A DNA stretch of 64,000 nucleotides from Chloracidobacterium thermophilum B (GTDB lineage Bacteria; Acidobacteriota; Blastocatellia; Chloracidobacteriales; Chloracidobacteriaceae). The stretch lies in contig NC_016024.1 of the NCBI RefSeq assembly GCF_000226295.1, forward strand, positions 1,843,501 to 1,907,500, given 5' to 3'. The notes under the pieces are model-generated. The model was not told the origin of the DNA and searched no databases. It saw nothing but the letters and a program-made list of their open reading frames with translations. Shown piece after piece: positions 43,008 to 51,029 of the stretch. Position 1 is the stretch's first letter, and every line of letters begins with the position of its first letter. Made by a program: the position numbers and the translations under genes.

Positions 43008-44769
43008 GACGGTTGCACGTTCGGGGGAGCGTGGGGTGTGGCGGCAAGCCGTGCTGTGGCTTGCCGTTTGTGTTTTGGGGTTTGGTGCTGGGGCGGTGCA
43101 TCAGTGGCAGACGGGGCGGATTGGGGTGTTGGGGGATTATGCCTACATTGTGGACACAGCGTGGCGGATAGCGCAGGGGGAGGTGATGTACCGGGATTTT
43201 GGGTTACCGCATTCGCCATTGACGTTCCACGTGCAGGCGACGCTGATACGGGTGTTTGGGTTCAGCTATGGGGTGACGGCGTGGTACTGCACGGTGGTGA
43301 ACGTGGTGTACGTGCTGCTGACGTACGGGCTGGTGCGGGTGTCGGTGTCTGGGTGGAGTGGGGTGGCGTTGTGTGTGCCGTTGGTGTGGCTGGCACCGCA
43401 CTGTATATATCCGCATCCGTTTTATGACCCGGATACTTGTTTATTGATCTTGCTGAATCTGAATCTGCTGCAGTGGGTGGCGACGCGGCGGGTGAGGGCG
43501 GTGGTGGCGTTTTTGGGTGGGGTGACGACGGTCTTGCCGGCGCTGGCGAAGCAGAATGTGGGGTATCCGTATGTGGTGTTGGTGGTGGGGGTGGTGGTGT
43601 GGTGGGGGTGGTTGCGTGGGCGGTGGGCAGGTGGGCGTGGTGGGGAGTGGAGTCAGGAAGAGAGCAAGGAAGAAGGAACAGAAGAGCTGGATGTTGTGGG
43701 CTTGCGGTGGTTTGGGGCCGGTGTGGCGGCGGGTGTGGTTGGGGCGGTGGTGTGGCTGGGGCTGACCTGTGGGTTGGGCAACTACTGGCGGTGGGTCTTT
43801 GCCTCTGCCAGCCGCCGATTAGTGGGTCTAGTCTTGATCCCAGAGATTTATGGAAACTATGAGTCGTGGGCGCTGGGTGGGCTGATGGTGTTGGGGTGGT
43901 GGCTGTGGCAGCGAAAAGGCGAGGGGGCGCGCCCGTCCTGGGTGGCAACCGCAAGTGCGACACTTTTGCTGGGGCCTTTTGTCGTGATGAGCACCATAAC
44001 CTGGCTCTGTGGAGGCCTTTTTGTTGTGGGATACAATCACCCGCTGTTGTCGCTGTGGGTTCCGGTCATGATCCTCACGCTGGTCGTTGGGTTGTGGCAA
44101 CTGCCGTCAGCCTTGTCGGCGTCACAACCGGTTCGGGTGATGCTCCCGTGGATAGCCGTCATCTTGACATTCTTTTCATTTCTTTCCCAAGGGCATACCA
44201 AATCGTCCTATGGAGTATGGGCGCTTTTTGTGCTTATGGTAGCATCTGTGGTAAGAGTACGTAATGACCCATGGCAATTACTGATATGTTGGATTTTTGC
44301 GATCACACTGACACTTACAGCTATTCCCTATGTATATCGCAATATTCGGTTACGCTACATTGACAGGCGCGGAAAAACACTGCAAACCGTTACTTCTGGT
44401 TCATTCCGTGGCTTTACAGTTCATGTTCCTCACCTCAGTAACTTTTTTGAACTGTTGGATTTTGTGACTAAATACATTCCCGAATCCGAGCCAGTGGTAT
44501 GTGTTCCGCAGGAGGATCCGTTTTACGTGATGACGGGGCGACGCAATCCCCTTCCTATGGTCATCTTTGACCGCACAGCTACACCTTTTTTCCCGGAAGA
44601 TATTGTGAACGAAGCCGAGCGCCGTCAGGTGAAATGGGTGATTGTCAAGCGAGTACTGCAAATAAGACATCTTGCGTGGGAGGTTGAGGGAATCCCGGAA
44701 GCTTTCTCTGAAAAGTACACCACAGTGGCCAGGTTGAGCGGCTATGACATCCTGTATCGGATTGACTGA
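42757..44769 (+). repeat. Right arm of the ~2 kb inverted segmental duplication
   Basis: Counterpart of 25715-27788. It runs from inside the quinone oxidoreductase gene (TCAGCCTGATCGGGG) through GT-C copy 2. Similarity starts sharply at 42757/27788. Confidence 0.8.
43036..44769 (+). CDS. GT-C type polytopic membrane protein (glycosyltransferase 39-like), copy 2
   Basis: A 577-residue protein if started at the GTG at 43036 behind GGGGGAG; a GTG at 42970, inside the quinone oxidoreductase end, is also in frame. Helices and loops match copy 1, including GDYAYIVDTAWRIAQGE near the start and PVVCVPQEDPFYVMTGRRNP in the C-terminal domain. Its end is unusual: after LSGYDILYR it reads ID and stops, using the same sequence (CGGATTGACTGA) as the quinone oxidoreductase stop. 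Copies 1 and 3 instead end in APAQADSP or APAQVDSP. The end was evidently replaced when the tandem copy arose. An insert of charged residues (SQEESKEEGTEELDVVGL) sits in a cytoplasmic loop. Confidence 0.75.
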   Translation: MWRQAVLWLAVCVLGFGAGAVHQWQTGRIGVLGDYAYIVDTAWRIAQGEVMYRDFGLPHSPLTFHVQATLIRVFGFSYGVTAWYCTVVNVVYVLLTYGLVRVSVSGWSGVALCVPLVWLAPHCIYPHPFYDPDTCLLILLNLNLLQWVATRRVRAVVAFLGGVTTVLPALAKQNVGYPYVVLVVGVVVWWGWLRGRWAGGRGGEWSQEESKEEGTEELDVVGLRWFGAGVAAGVVGAVVWLGLTCGLGNYWRWVFASASRRLVGLVLIPEIYGNYESWALGGLMVLGWWLWQRKGEGARPSWVATASATLLLGPFVVMSTITWLCGGLFVVGYNHPLLSLWVPVMILTLVVGLWQLPSALSASQPVRVMLPWIAVILTFFSFLSQGHTKSSYGVWALFVLMVASVVRVRNDPWQLLICWIFAITLTLTAIPYVYRNIRLRYIDRRGKTLQTVTSGSFRGFTVHVPHLSNFFELLDFVTKYIPESEPVVCVPQEDPFYVMTGRRNPLPMVIFDRTATPFFPEDIVNEAERRQVKWVIVKRVLQIRHLAWEVEGIPEAFSEKYTTVARLSGYDILYRID

Positions 44770-44797
44770 GACGGTTGCACGTTTGGGGGAGCGTGGG

Positions 44798-46705
44798 GTG
44801 TGGCGGCAAGCCCTTCTGTGGCTTGCCGTTTGTGTTTTGGGGTTTGGTGCTGGGGCGGTGCATCAGTGGCAGACGGGGCGGGTTGGGGTATTGGGGGATT
44901 ATGCCTACATTGTGGACACGGCATGGCGGATAGCGCAGGGGGAGGTGATGTACCGGGACTTCGGGTTACCGCATTCGCCGTTGACGTTTCACGTGCAGGC
45001 GACGCTCATCAAGGTGTTTGGGTTTAGCTATGGGGTGACGGCGTGGTACTGCACGGTGGTGAACGTGGGGTACGTGCTGCTGACGTACGGGCTGGTGCGG
45101 GTGTCGGTGTCTGGGTGGAGTGGGGTGGCGTTGTGTGTGCCGCTGGTATGGCTGGCGCCGCATTGTATTTATCCGCATCCGTTTTATGACCCGGACGTGT
45201 GTTTGCTGGTGTTGCTGAATCTGAACCTGCTGCAGTGGGTGGCGACGCGGCGGGTGGGTGCGGTGGTGGCATTTTTGGGTGGGGTGACGACGGTGTTGCC
45301 GGCGCTGGCGAAGCAGAATGTGGGGTATCCGTATGTGGTGTTGGTGGTTGGGGTGGTGGTGTGGTGGGGGTGGTTGCGTGGGCGGTGGGTAGGTGCTGGG
45401 GCGGGCAGCCGGGGAGGGGGCGAGGGGGAGAGCAAGGAAGAGGGGACAGCAGAGCTGGATGTTGTGGGTTTGCGGTGGTTTGGGGCGGGAGTGGTGGCGG
45501 GCGTGGTTGGGGCGGCGGTGTGGCTGGAGTTGATCTGTGGGTTGGGCAACTACTGGCGGTGGGTCTTTGCCTCTGCAAGTCGCAGAGTGCCCGATTGGAT
45601 CGTGAAAAGTGCCTACAAAAGCTACCTGATGTGGTTTGTATGGTTTTGCCTGAGTGCATTGGCGCTCAGCTGGTGGCTATGGCAACGGGAGCGTCCGGCA
45701 ATCAAGCCGTTCCTTGTGATGGGTGTAGCTTTGGTCTTCTGGTTTATCGCTCTGATTGTTGCCACTCAAAGAGATTATTTGCTCTGGTCCTGGAGCGCTG
45801 TGCTGGTGCTGGGCTGGTGGGGATGGCAACAGGGACGTTTAATGAATACTTCTTCCTGGCTGGGCCTCACCAGCCTGGCATTCCTACTCGGCCCCTTTGT
45901 TGCCATAGGTCTCACAGCAGGACTTGTTGGACACTTTTTTACTACTGCTTATCATCCGGTTCTATTTTTATGGATTCCCCTCATGATCCTTACGGTGTTA
46001 GCCGGGTTGTGGCATCTGCCATCAGCATTGTTCTCATCACGGCTGATGTGGGCATTACTGCCGTGGCTCACAGTCATCCTGACATTCCTTTCGTTCCTTT
46101 CCCAAGGCTACATTAATTCGTCTTACGGAATATGGGCGTTCTTTGTACTGATGGTGGCGTATGTGGCGAGTCCGCTTACTGGTAATCCGCGGCAGCCACT
46201 GGTGTGTTGGGGTGTTGCCATCACGCTGACCCTTGCGGCTGTTCCCTATGTGCAACGCAACAATCGGCTGTGTTACATCGATCAGCAAGGAAAAGTGCAA
46301 AAGATTACTTCTGGTCCCCTCTTCGGCTTTACGTCCTATGGTCCTTACCTCGACAACTTTACCGAGTTGCTGGATTTTGTGGCTGACCACATCCCCAAAG
46401 CCGAACCGGTGGTATGTATTCCGCATGAGGATCCGTTTTACGCCGTGACGGGGCGACGTAGTCCGCTTCCGATGTTTATCTTTGACCGGACGTCCAATCC
46501 TTTCCCACCGGAGAGGGTTTTGGAAGAAGCCGAGCGCCGTCAGGTGAAATGGGTGATTGTCAAGCGCATACTGCAATTTGGTAGCCTTGCAGGAGAGGCC
46601 AAAGGACTCCCGGAAGTGTTCTCGGAGAAGTACTCAAGGGTGGCACGGCTGAAGGGTTATGACATCCTCTATCGGTCGGCTCCAGCGCAAGTTGATTCCC
46701 CCTGA
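44798..46705 (+). CDS. GT-C type polytopic membrane protein (glycosyltransferase 39-like), copy 3
   Basis: A 635-residue tandem neighbour of copy 2. The shared GTG at 44798 is behind GGGGGAG; an in-frame ATG at 44744 lies in the end of copy 2 and is an alternative. The first ~190 residues are nearly identical to copies 1 and 2. The middle (about 245-400, for example DWIVKSAYKSYLMWFVWFCL and WFIALIVATQRDYLLWSWSA) is quite different and longer, giving extra transmembrane helices. The C-terminal domain again resembles the others (PVVCIPHEDPFYAVTGRRSP; KWVIVKRILQFGSLAGEAKG) and ends APAQVDSP. This pattern of like ends and an unlike middle suggests recombination among paralogues. Substrate unknown. 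Confidence 0.75.
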   Translation: MWRQALLWLAVCVLGFGAGAVHQWQTGRVGVLGDYAYIVDTAWRIAQGEVMYRDFGLPHSPLTFHVQATLIKVFGFSYGVTAWYCTVVNVGYVLLTYGLVRVSVSGWSGVALCVPLVWLAPHCIYPHPFYDPDVCLLVLLNLNLLQWVATRRVGAVVAFLGGVTTVLPALAKQNVGYPYVVLVVGVVVWWGWLRGRWVGAGAGSRGGGEGESKEEGTAELDVVGLRWFGAGVVAGVVGAAVWLELICGLGNYWRWVFASASRRVPDWIVKSAYKSYLMWFVWFCLSALALSWWLWQRERPAIKPFLVMGVALVFWFIALIVATQRDYLLWSWSAVLVLGWWGWQQGRLMNTSSWLGLTSLAFLLGPFVAIGLTAGLVGHFFTTAYHPVLFLWIPLMILTVLAGLWHLPSALFSSRLMWALLPWLTVILTFLSFLSQGYINSSYGIWAFFVLMVAYVASPLTGNPRQPLVCWGVAITLTLAAVPYVQRNNRLCYIDQQGKVQKITSGPLFGFTSYGPYLDNFTELLDFVADHIPKAEPVVCIPHEDPFYAVTGRRSPLPMFIFDRTSNPFPPERVLEEAERRQVKWVIVKRILQFGSLAGEAKGLPEVFSEKYSRVARLKGYDILYRSAPAQVDSP

Positions 46706-46757
46706 ACAGGCAGGCCGTCGCGCTGTCCTTCCGACAAACTTCGATGCCAGGGGAGTT

Positions 46758-48011
46758 TTATTTCCAACTGAGCAGCGGCCGGGCGTCCGGTCGCCGGAAT
46801 GAGGCCAACGCCCCTGCCGCCAGGATGATGAAATACACATCCAGGTAACTCCGGTGGCTGGTATGCGCCCAGAAAACCGCCGTGACCACACTGAAAGCCA
46901 AGACGTGCGCCACGCACAGAAGCAGCGCCGGCCAGTTTTTCCGGCGTCCCAGAAGCCATAGTCCAACTCCAGCCAGCAGCATCACGGGCACGTAAGACAC
47001 CCCATAGATGAGCTGTTCCATCCGGCCTTTGACCGGATTGAGCTGCCACCAGAACGCTGCGCCCAGCTTGCGGCACGCTCCCCAGGCAGTCGCCCCCGGA
47101 TGTGACCGGATATAGGCCCACGCCCGGGCGCGAAACCAGTCGTCAAGGTCCGTTTCACGGCGCGTGGCCCGTTCGACTTCGGCCAGTTCGGCTGGTGTCA
47201 TGGCAGCCCAGGCCGCCGCCGTGCTGCGGTCAATGCTTTCGACCGGATAATGGGTAAAGGTCTGGGGATTATTCGCTATCCAGAGTGAGTGTCCCAGACG
47301 GGTCGTCAGCACCGGACGCCCCACAACCAACCAGTTGCGCGCCAGCCAAGGCAGCAGCACGAGCAACAACGCCAGGGCATAGCTGCCAACCACCAACCAC
47401 CGCCGACCTGGTGATGTGGACTGACAGCTCCACCAGAGCCAGCCAAGCGCCAGTGGCGCAATCGGCACCAAAGAAGGACGGACGAGGATGGCCACGCCCG
47501 TCAGACCGCCCGCCAAAAGCGCCTGGCGCAGTGGATGACTGGATACCGACACAAGGGCCAGCGCCAGCGTCGCCAGGGCAACGGTTGCCGTGTAGAGTCC
47601 TGTTTCCTGAAGCGCCGTGTCATGGACGACAAAGTAGGGATACAGCGCCGTACCTACAGCAGCCAGCCACCCGGCCGGCGCGCTGAACCACAGCCGCGCC
47701 AAATGGTAGGCGCACCAGACCGTTACCACGCCAACGGCCGACTGTGCGGCCGCAATGGACAGAAAGTTTCGTTCGCCGCCAGTGACAAGCGCCAGGAATG
47801 CCGGATACAGCGGCGTCCAGTAGGCGCAGGTGAGCGCGTCCAGACAGAAGGTGTGCTCCCGGACGAGCTTCTGGGCCAGATCGAAATAAAAGCCGTAGCT
47901 TTGTTCCCAGAAGGTGGCATCGCCACGCGCCACCCGAACGCCAAAGCGCACCCCACCAGCCAGAAACGCCACGGTGAGGAACCCGGCCAGGTGTCGCCAG
48001 CGGTCAGGCAT
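46758..48011 (-). CDS. ArnT/PMT-like GT-C membrane glycosyltransferase
   Basis: A 417-residue polytopic membrane protein of the dolichyl-phosphate-mannose/ArnT-like class. The first helix (residues 8-25) is followed by an extracytoplasmic loop with [20 protein letters not shown] and [13 protein letters not shown]. These, with [20 protein letters not shown], match family 39-type enzymes. A later loop carries the [17 protein letters not shown] segment. It starts at the ATG at 48011, overlapping the ribBA stop by 8 bp. It is not closely like GT-C copies 1-3. The likely job is transfer of a lipid-linked sugar to an envelope glycan or protein. Confidence 0.75.
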   Translation of the reverse strand: MPDRWRHLAGFLTVAFLAGGVRFGVRVARGDATFWEQSYGFYFDLAQKLVREHTFCLDALTCAYWTPLYPAFLALVTGGERNFLSIAAAQSAVGVVTVWCAYHLARLWFSAPAGWLAAVGTALYPYFVVHDTALQETGLYTATVALATLALALVSVSSHPLRQALLAGGLTGVAILVRPSLVPIAPLALGWLWWSCQSTSPGRRWLVVGSYALALLLVLLPWLARNWLVVGRPVLTTRLGHSLWIANNPQTFTHYPVESIDRSTAAAWAAMTPAELAEVERATRRETDLDDWFRARAWAYIRSHPGATAWGACRKLGAAFWWQLNPVKGRMEQLIYGVSYVPVMLLAGVGLWLLGRRKNWPALLLCVAHVLAFSVVTAVFWAHTSHRSYLDVYFIILAAGALASFRRPDARPLLSWK

Positions 48012-49119
48012 CGAGGGGCACCGTCTCGACAAACACCAGACCAAACCCTTCCAGCGCCGTCAGGCGGCGGGGATGATTGGTGAGCAGGCGGATGCGATGC
48101 AGCCCCAGTGCACGCAGGATTTGCGCCCCGGTGCCATAGTCGCGGACGCTCCCGTGAACGACAGATTGACCGTTGGCAATCGCCCGCAGATGCTCCTCCA
48201 GGTGCGTTCCGGCATGTTTCTGCCGGAGATAGAGCAGGACGCCACTCCCTTCAGCCGCAATTTTGTCGAGCGCACACCGCAGCCACCGGCCGGCCTCGTC
48301 GCTGGCTTCTTCAAACACGTCGCCAAGCAGGGTTTGCGAGTGCACCCGCACCAGCGCGGCCTCTTTCTTTTCGGGTTCTCCCATCACCAGCGCCAGATGC
48401 ACCTCATCGGTGATGTCACTGCGAAATGTCATGGCGCGAAACCGCCCACTGGGCAGGTTCACCATGGCTTCGGCCGTGCAGCGGACGTGAATTTCATTGG
48501 CGAGCCGGTACCGGATCAGATCGGCAACCGAGACGATTTTCAGCCCATGCCGGCGGGCAAACTCAATGAGTTGCGGCAAGCGCGCCATCGTACCGTCGTC
48601 ATTCATGATTTCGCAAATCACTCCGGCCGGCGTTAGTCCTGCAAGGCGCGCCAGGTCCACGCTGGCTTCCGTCTGCCCCGGACGTACCAGCACGCCGCCA
48701 CGCCGGGCGCGCAGGGGGAACACGTGGCCGGGACGCGCCAGGTCCTCCGGGCGCGTAGCCGGGTTGACGGCCGTGAGAATCGTCGTGGCGCGGTCGGCTG
48801 CCGAAATTCCGGTTGTCACACCCCGTTTGGCTTCGATGGAGACGGTAAAGGCCGTCCCAAACCCGGAGGTGTTGTTGGCGACCTGAAGGGGTAGATCGAG
48901 TTCGTCACAGCGTTCTTCCGTCAGTGAAAGACAGATGAGGCCGCGCCCATACTTGGCCATGAAGTTGATGATGTCCGGTGTGACCTTCTCGGCGGCGCAG
49001 ACGAGATCGCCCTCGTTTTCACGGTCTTCATCATCCACAACGATGACCATGCGCCCGGCCCGGATGTCGGCAATGGCTTCCTCAATAGGAGCAAGTGCCA
49101 TAAGACTTGGATTTTTCAT
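48004..49119 (-). CDS. ribBA: 3,4-dihydroxy-2-butanone-4-phosphate synthase fused to a degenerate GTP cyclohydrolase II domain (RibBA-like)
   Basis: A 371-residue protein. Residues 1-205 are a complete RibB domain that makes the four-carbon unit of riboflavin: [18 protein letters not shown] (acidic metal loop), the catalytic [13 protein letters not shown] segment and [15 protein letters not shown]. Residues 210-371 have the RibA fold but lack its zinc site: where active enzymes have C-x-T-GD...RCDC, this reads [20 protein letters not shown]. The GTP-handling loops are also changed (LYLRQKHAG). Only RibB activity is therefore expected, and a separate RibA should exist elsewhere. It starts 417 bp after the bchY stop with no visible FMN riboswitch. 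Confidence 0.88.
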   Translation of the reverse strand: MKNPSLMALAPIEEAIADIRAGRMVIVVDDEDRENEGDLVCAAEKVTPDIINFMAKYGRGLICLSLTEERCDELDLPLQVANNTSGFGTAFTVSIEAKRGVTTGISAADRATTILTAVNPATRPEDLARPGHVFPLRARRGGVLVRPGQTEASVDLARLAGLTPAGVICEIMNDDGTMARLPQLIEFARRHGLKIVSVADLIRYRLANEIHVRCTAEAMVNLPSGRFRAMTFRSDITDEVHLALVMGEPEKKEAALVRVHSQTLLGDVFEEASDEAGRWLRCALDKIAAEGSGVLLYLRQKHAGTHLEEHLRAIANGQSVVHGSVRDYGTGAQILRALGLHRIRLLTNHPRRLTALEGFGLVFVETVPLDA

Positions 49120-49233
49120 TTCTCTCTTGTGCGGTGGCTGGCAACGGTGTCATCTCCGTTTGTAGTGTTTGTCCACATCGGACGCAACGCCACCCAACTG
49201 ATTTCACTCGTTTACCGCTCCCACCAACAGCAA

Positions 49234-49283
49234 GAGTGGCGAGTGGTGAGTGGTGAGTAGCGAGTGGCGAGTGACGAGTGGTG
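49234..49283. repeat. Degenerate short tandem repeat (GAGTGGY-type)
   Basis: Seven consecutive 6-8 base units of the form GAGTGGCGAGTGGTGAGTGG with small changes. They cover about 50 bases upstream of ribBA. The units are too short and unspaced for CRISPR. Confidence 0.8.
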
Positions 49284-49409
49284 ATAGGAGATGCCGGCAG
49301 AATGTGGAAAAAGCAATCCCTGGTAGCTTTGCGGGTCTGGCCTGGAATGCAGACAGAAAATAGCAGGCGAAGAAGGGCTACCTGCACTCAGGTTTTCAGG
49401 CAAAACTTT

Positions 49410-49442
49410 GGGTGGGAGTCGCCGTTCGGCTGACGCCCACCC
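49410..49442 (-). terminator. Hairpin downstream of bchY, possible terminator
   Basis: A 33-base inverted repeat. The outer arms GGGTGGG and CCCACCC pair, a GTC/GAC stem follows after a mismatch, and an inner GCCG/CGGC pairs. It lies about 95 bases past the bchY stop on the transcript strand. No strong T-run follows, so it could also be a repetitive hairpin element. Confidence 0.45.
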
Positions 49443-49536
49443 TAACCCGACTGAAACAACACCCAACATCCAGCGCAAATGACAACCCTGCTTTCAAAAC
49501 CAGGTTGCCTGTGCCAGGCCGTGGCCTTACCTCCGC

Positions 49537-50886
49537 CTAAACACTGGGGACAGCCGTGCCCTCAGTCGGCAATGGCTCGGCTGCTTCTGCGTACTCATCC
49601 ACATCGGCAAAAAAGTCCGTCAGATGTTGATATGCCGACCGACGCGCAATCGCCTGGCTGACCAGCTCGGCAATCGTCTGCGCCCCCTGCGCCAAAAAGA
49701 GCGGGCGGGAAGCAAAAATGTTGGTGAAGTACATGCTCGGAATCCCGCGCTCTTTGGCATAGGCAGCCAGCGCCGTCGTCCCCAGTACCAGGTCCGGCTT
49801 GTATTCATCCACGGCAATCACATCCTGGTCGAACGTCTTGCGAAACACGACCGTGGTGCCATGCGCGGCCAGCCACGCCTCGTCTTCTTTTGTAAATGGC
49901 GTCTGCCCGATGTTGGTTGACACATAAGGCACCTCCGCACCGGCTTCTATGAGCAGGCGCGCCACCATAAGTTCACTGCCCTCGTACCCCGCGACAATGA
50001 TGCGTCCCCGCACCGGCGTGCGGGCAAAGACCTCCGCGACGGCCCGGGACTCCGTCTCGGCCAGAGTCTCAATAAGACTGGGACGGACGTTGAACGCCTT
50101 GCCAATGCGCTCAATCCAGGTGCGGGTGCCTTCGACGCCAACCGGCGTGCAGCCCATGGAGGGAATCTTGTACTTCGCCAGCAACGCACAGGTCTTCGTG
50201 TAAAACGGATGCAGCGTGACGTTGACCCCGACGCCAAGCACTTTGCGGAAATCCCCAATCGTCCGCGATGGGATGTGGGCCACGAGCCGAATGTCCATCT
50301 TTGCCAGCAACTGTTCCAGATACAGCGGATCGGCCGGGAAGACCTCCCCAATGGTCGAGGCCGTATCTGTCTGACGCGGCGGCAGACCATCCCGTTCCAC
50401 CAGACACTTCAGAAGCTGGGACGCGGCAATGTCCTTGGCCTCGGCATGGGATTTGACGCCATAGCCCGGCACGTGCATGGGCACGACCAGCGGAAAGGTC
50501 GGGTCATCTTTGGCGCGGGCGGCATAGTCTTTGGCAATGGCATCAATGGCCAACCCGACCGTTTCTTCATTGCACAGGGTAATCAGCGCAATGACGCGGG
50601 GATTGAACTGGGCAATCGTTTCGGCCACGGCCGCCCGCGTCCGGTCTTCAATCCGGCCGTTGGTCAGGTCAGCCGCCGTATAGACCGGCGTCAGGACCGA
50701 CTTCCGCGCCGCATAAAAGTGCGACACAAAATCCAGACCATACACACAGCCGGCATTGCCAACCAGAATCGGAACAATGCCCTCGACGCGCATCATGACG
50801 CGCAGGCTGCCAAAAGCCTGACACATCGAAAGAGGGGCGTGTTTGGAACTACAGGCGTTGATACGTTGCAAAACGTTGAGTTGCAT
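49537..50886 (-). CDS. bchY: Chlorophyllide reductase subunit BchY
   Basis: A 449-residue subunit of chlorophyllide a reductase (BchXYZ), the nitrogenase-like enzyme that reduces ring B on the way to bacteriochlorophyll. Family marks are MCQAFGSLRVMMRVEGIVPI and GNAGCVYGLDFVSHFYAARK, which include cluster-ligand Cys. NVTLHPFYTKTCALLAKYK and IPSMGCTPVGVEGTRTW follow, and the end is the usual RPLFLAQGAQTIAELVSQAI. The frame is open to 50946, but I prefer the ATG at 50886 because upstream sequence forms a hairpin and lacks homology. bchX and bchZ are not adjacent, unlike in purple bacteria. Its presence shows that the organism makes bacteriochlorophyll. Confidence 0.9.
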   Translation of the reverse strand: MQLNVLQRINACSSKHAPLSMCQAFGSLRVMMRVEGIVPILVGNAGCVYGLDFVSHFYAARKSVLTPVYTAADLTNGRIEDRTRAAVAETIAQFNPRVIALITLCNEETVGLAIDAIAKDYAARAKDDPTFPLVVPMHVPGYGVKSHAEAKDIAASQLLKCLVERDGLPPRQTDTASTIGEVFPADPLYLEQLLAKMDIRLVAHIPSRTIGDFRKVLGVGVNVTLHPFYTKTCALLAKYKIPSMGCTPVGVEGTRTWIERIGKAFNVRPSLIETLAETESRAVAEVFARTPVRGRIIVAGYEGSELMVARLLIEAGAEVPYVSTNIGQTPFTKEDEAWLAAHGTTVVFRKTFDQDVIAVDEYKPDLVLGTTALAAYAKERGIPSMYFTNIFASRPLFLAQGAQTIAELVSQAIARRSAYQHLTDFFADVDEYAEAAEPLPTEGTAVPSV

Positions 50887-50916
50887 CCGCTTCACAGGCG
50901 GGGACGGATGGATCAC

Positions 50917-50937
50917 GGGCCGCGTCTGTCGCGGCCC
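50917..50937. promoter_or_regulatory. Perfect hairpin in the bchY leader
   Basis: GGGCCGCG and CGCGGCCC pair perfectly with a five-base loop, about 30 bases upstream of the preferred bchY start. It could be the terminator of an upstream transcript or part of a leader control element. Confidence 0.45.
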
Positions 50938-50995
50938 TGCTTCCAACCTACAGTGTCCTCCCCGCCAAACGAAGGGTGACTTTCCACCTTTTGCC

Positions 50996-51024
50996 GTCCC
51001 CGCTGACAGCCCACCGGCGGGGAC
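50996..51024. terminator. Hairpin just after the deoxyhypusine-synthase-like gene
   Basis: GTCCCCGC and GCGGGGAC form a perfect 8-bp stem around a 13-base loop, 5 bases after the stop at 51030 on the minus strand. No T-run follows. A third related arm (GGCGGGGACGG at 50898-50908) could compete for pairing. Confidence 0.45.
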
Positions 51025-51029
51025 TGCGC

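Larger units (their letters stand above)
49120..49536. other. Intergenic region between bchY and ribBA
   Basis: About 417 bases without a credible gene. It contains a hairpin (49410-49442) and an array of short GAGTGG-like repeats (49234-49283). It should carry the ribBA promoter and the end of the bchY transcript. Confidence 0.5.

Noticed and set aside
49234-49283. CRISPR array
   Set aside because: Units are 6-8 bases with no spacers, and no cas genes are present.
49120-49536. FMN riboswitch upstream of ribBA
   Set aside because: I looked for the conserved AGGG...ACCGGCGGT-type core on the minus strand and did not find it.
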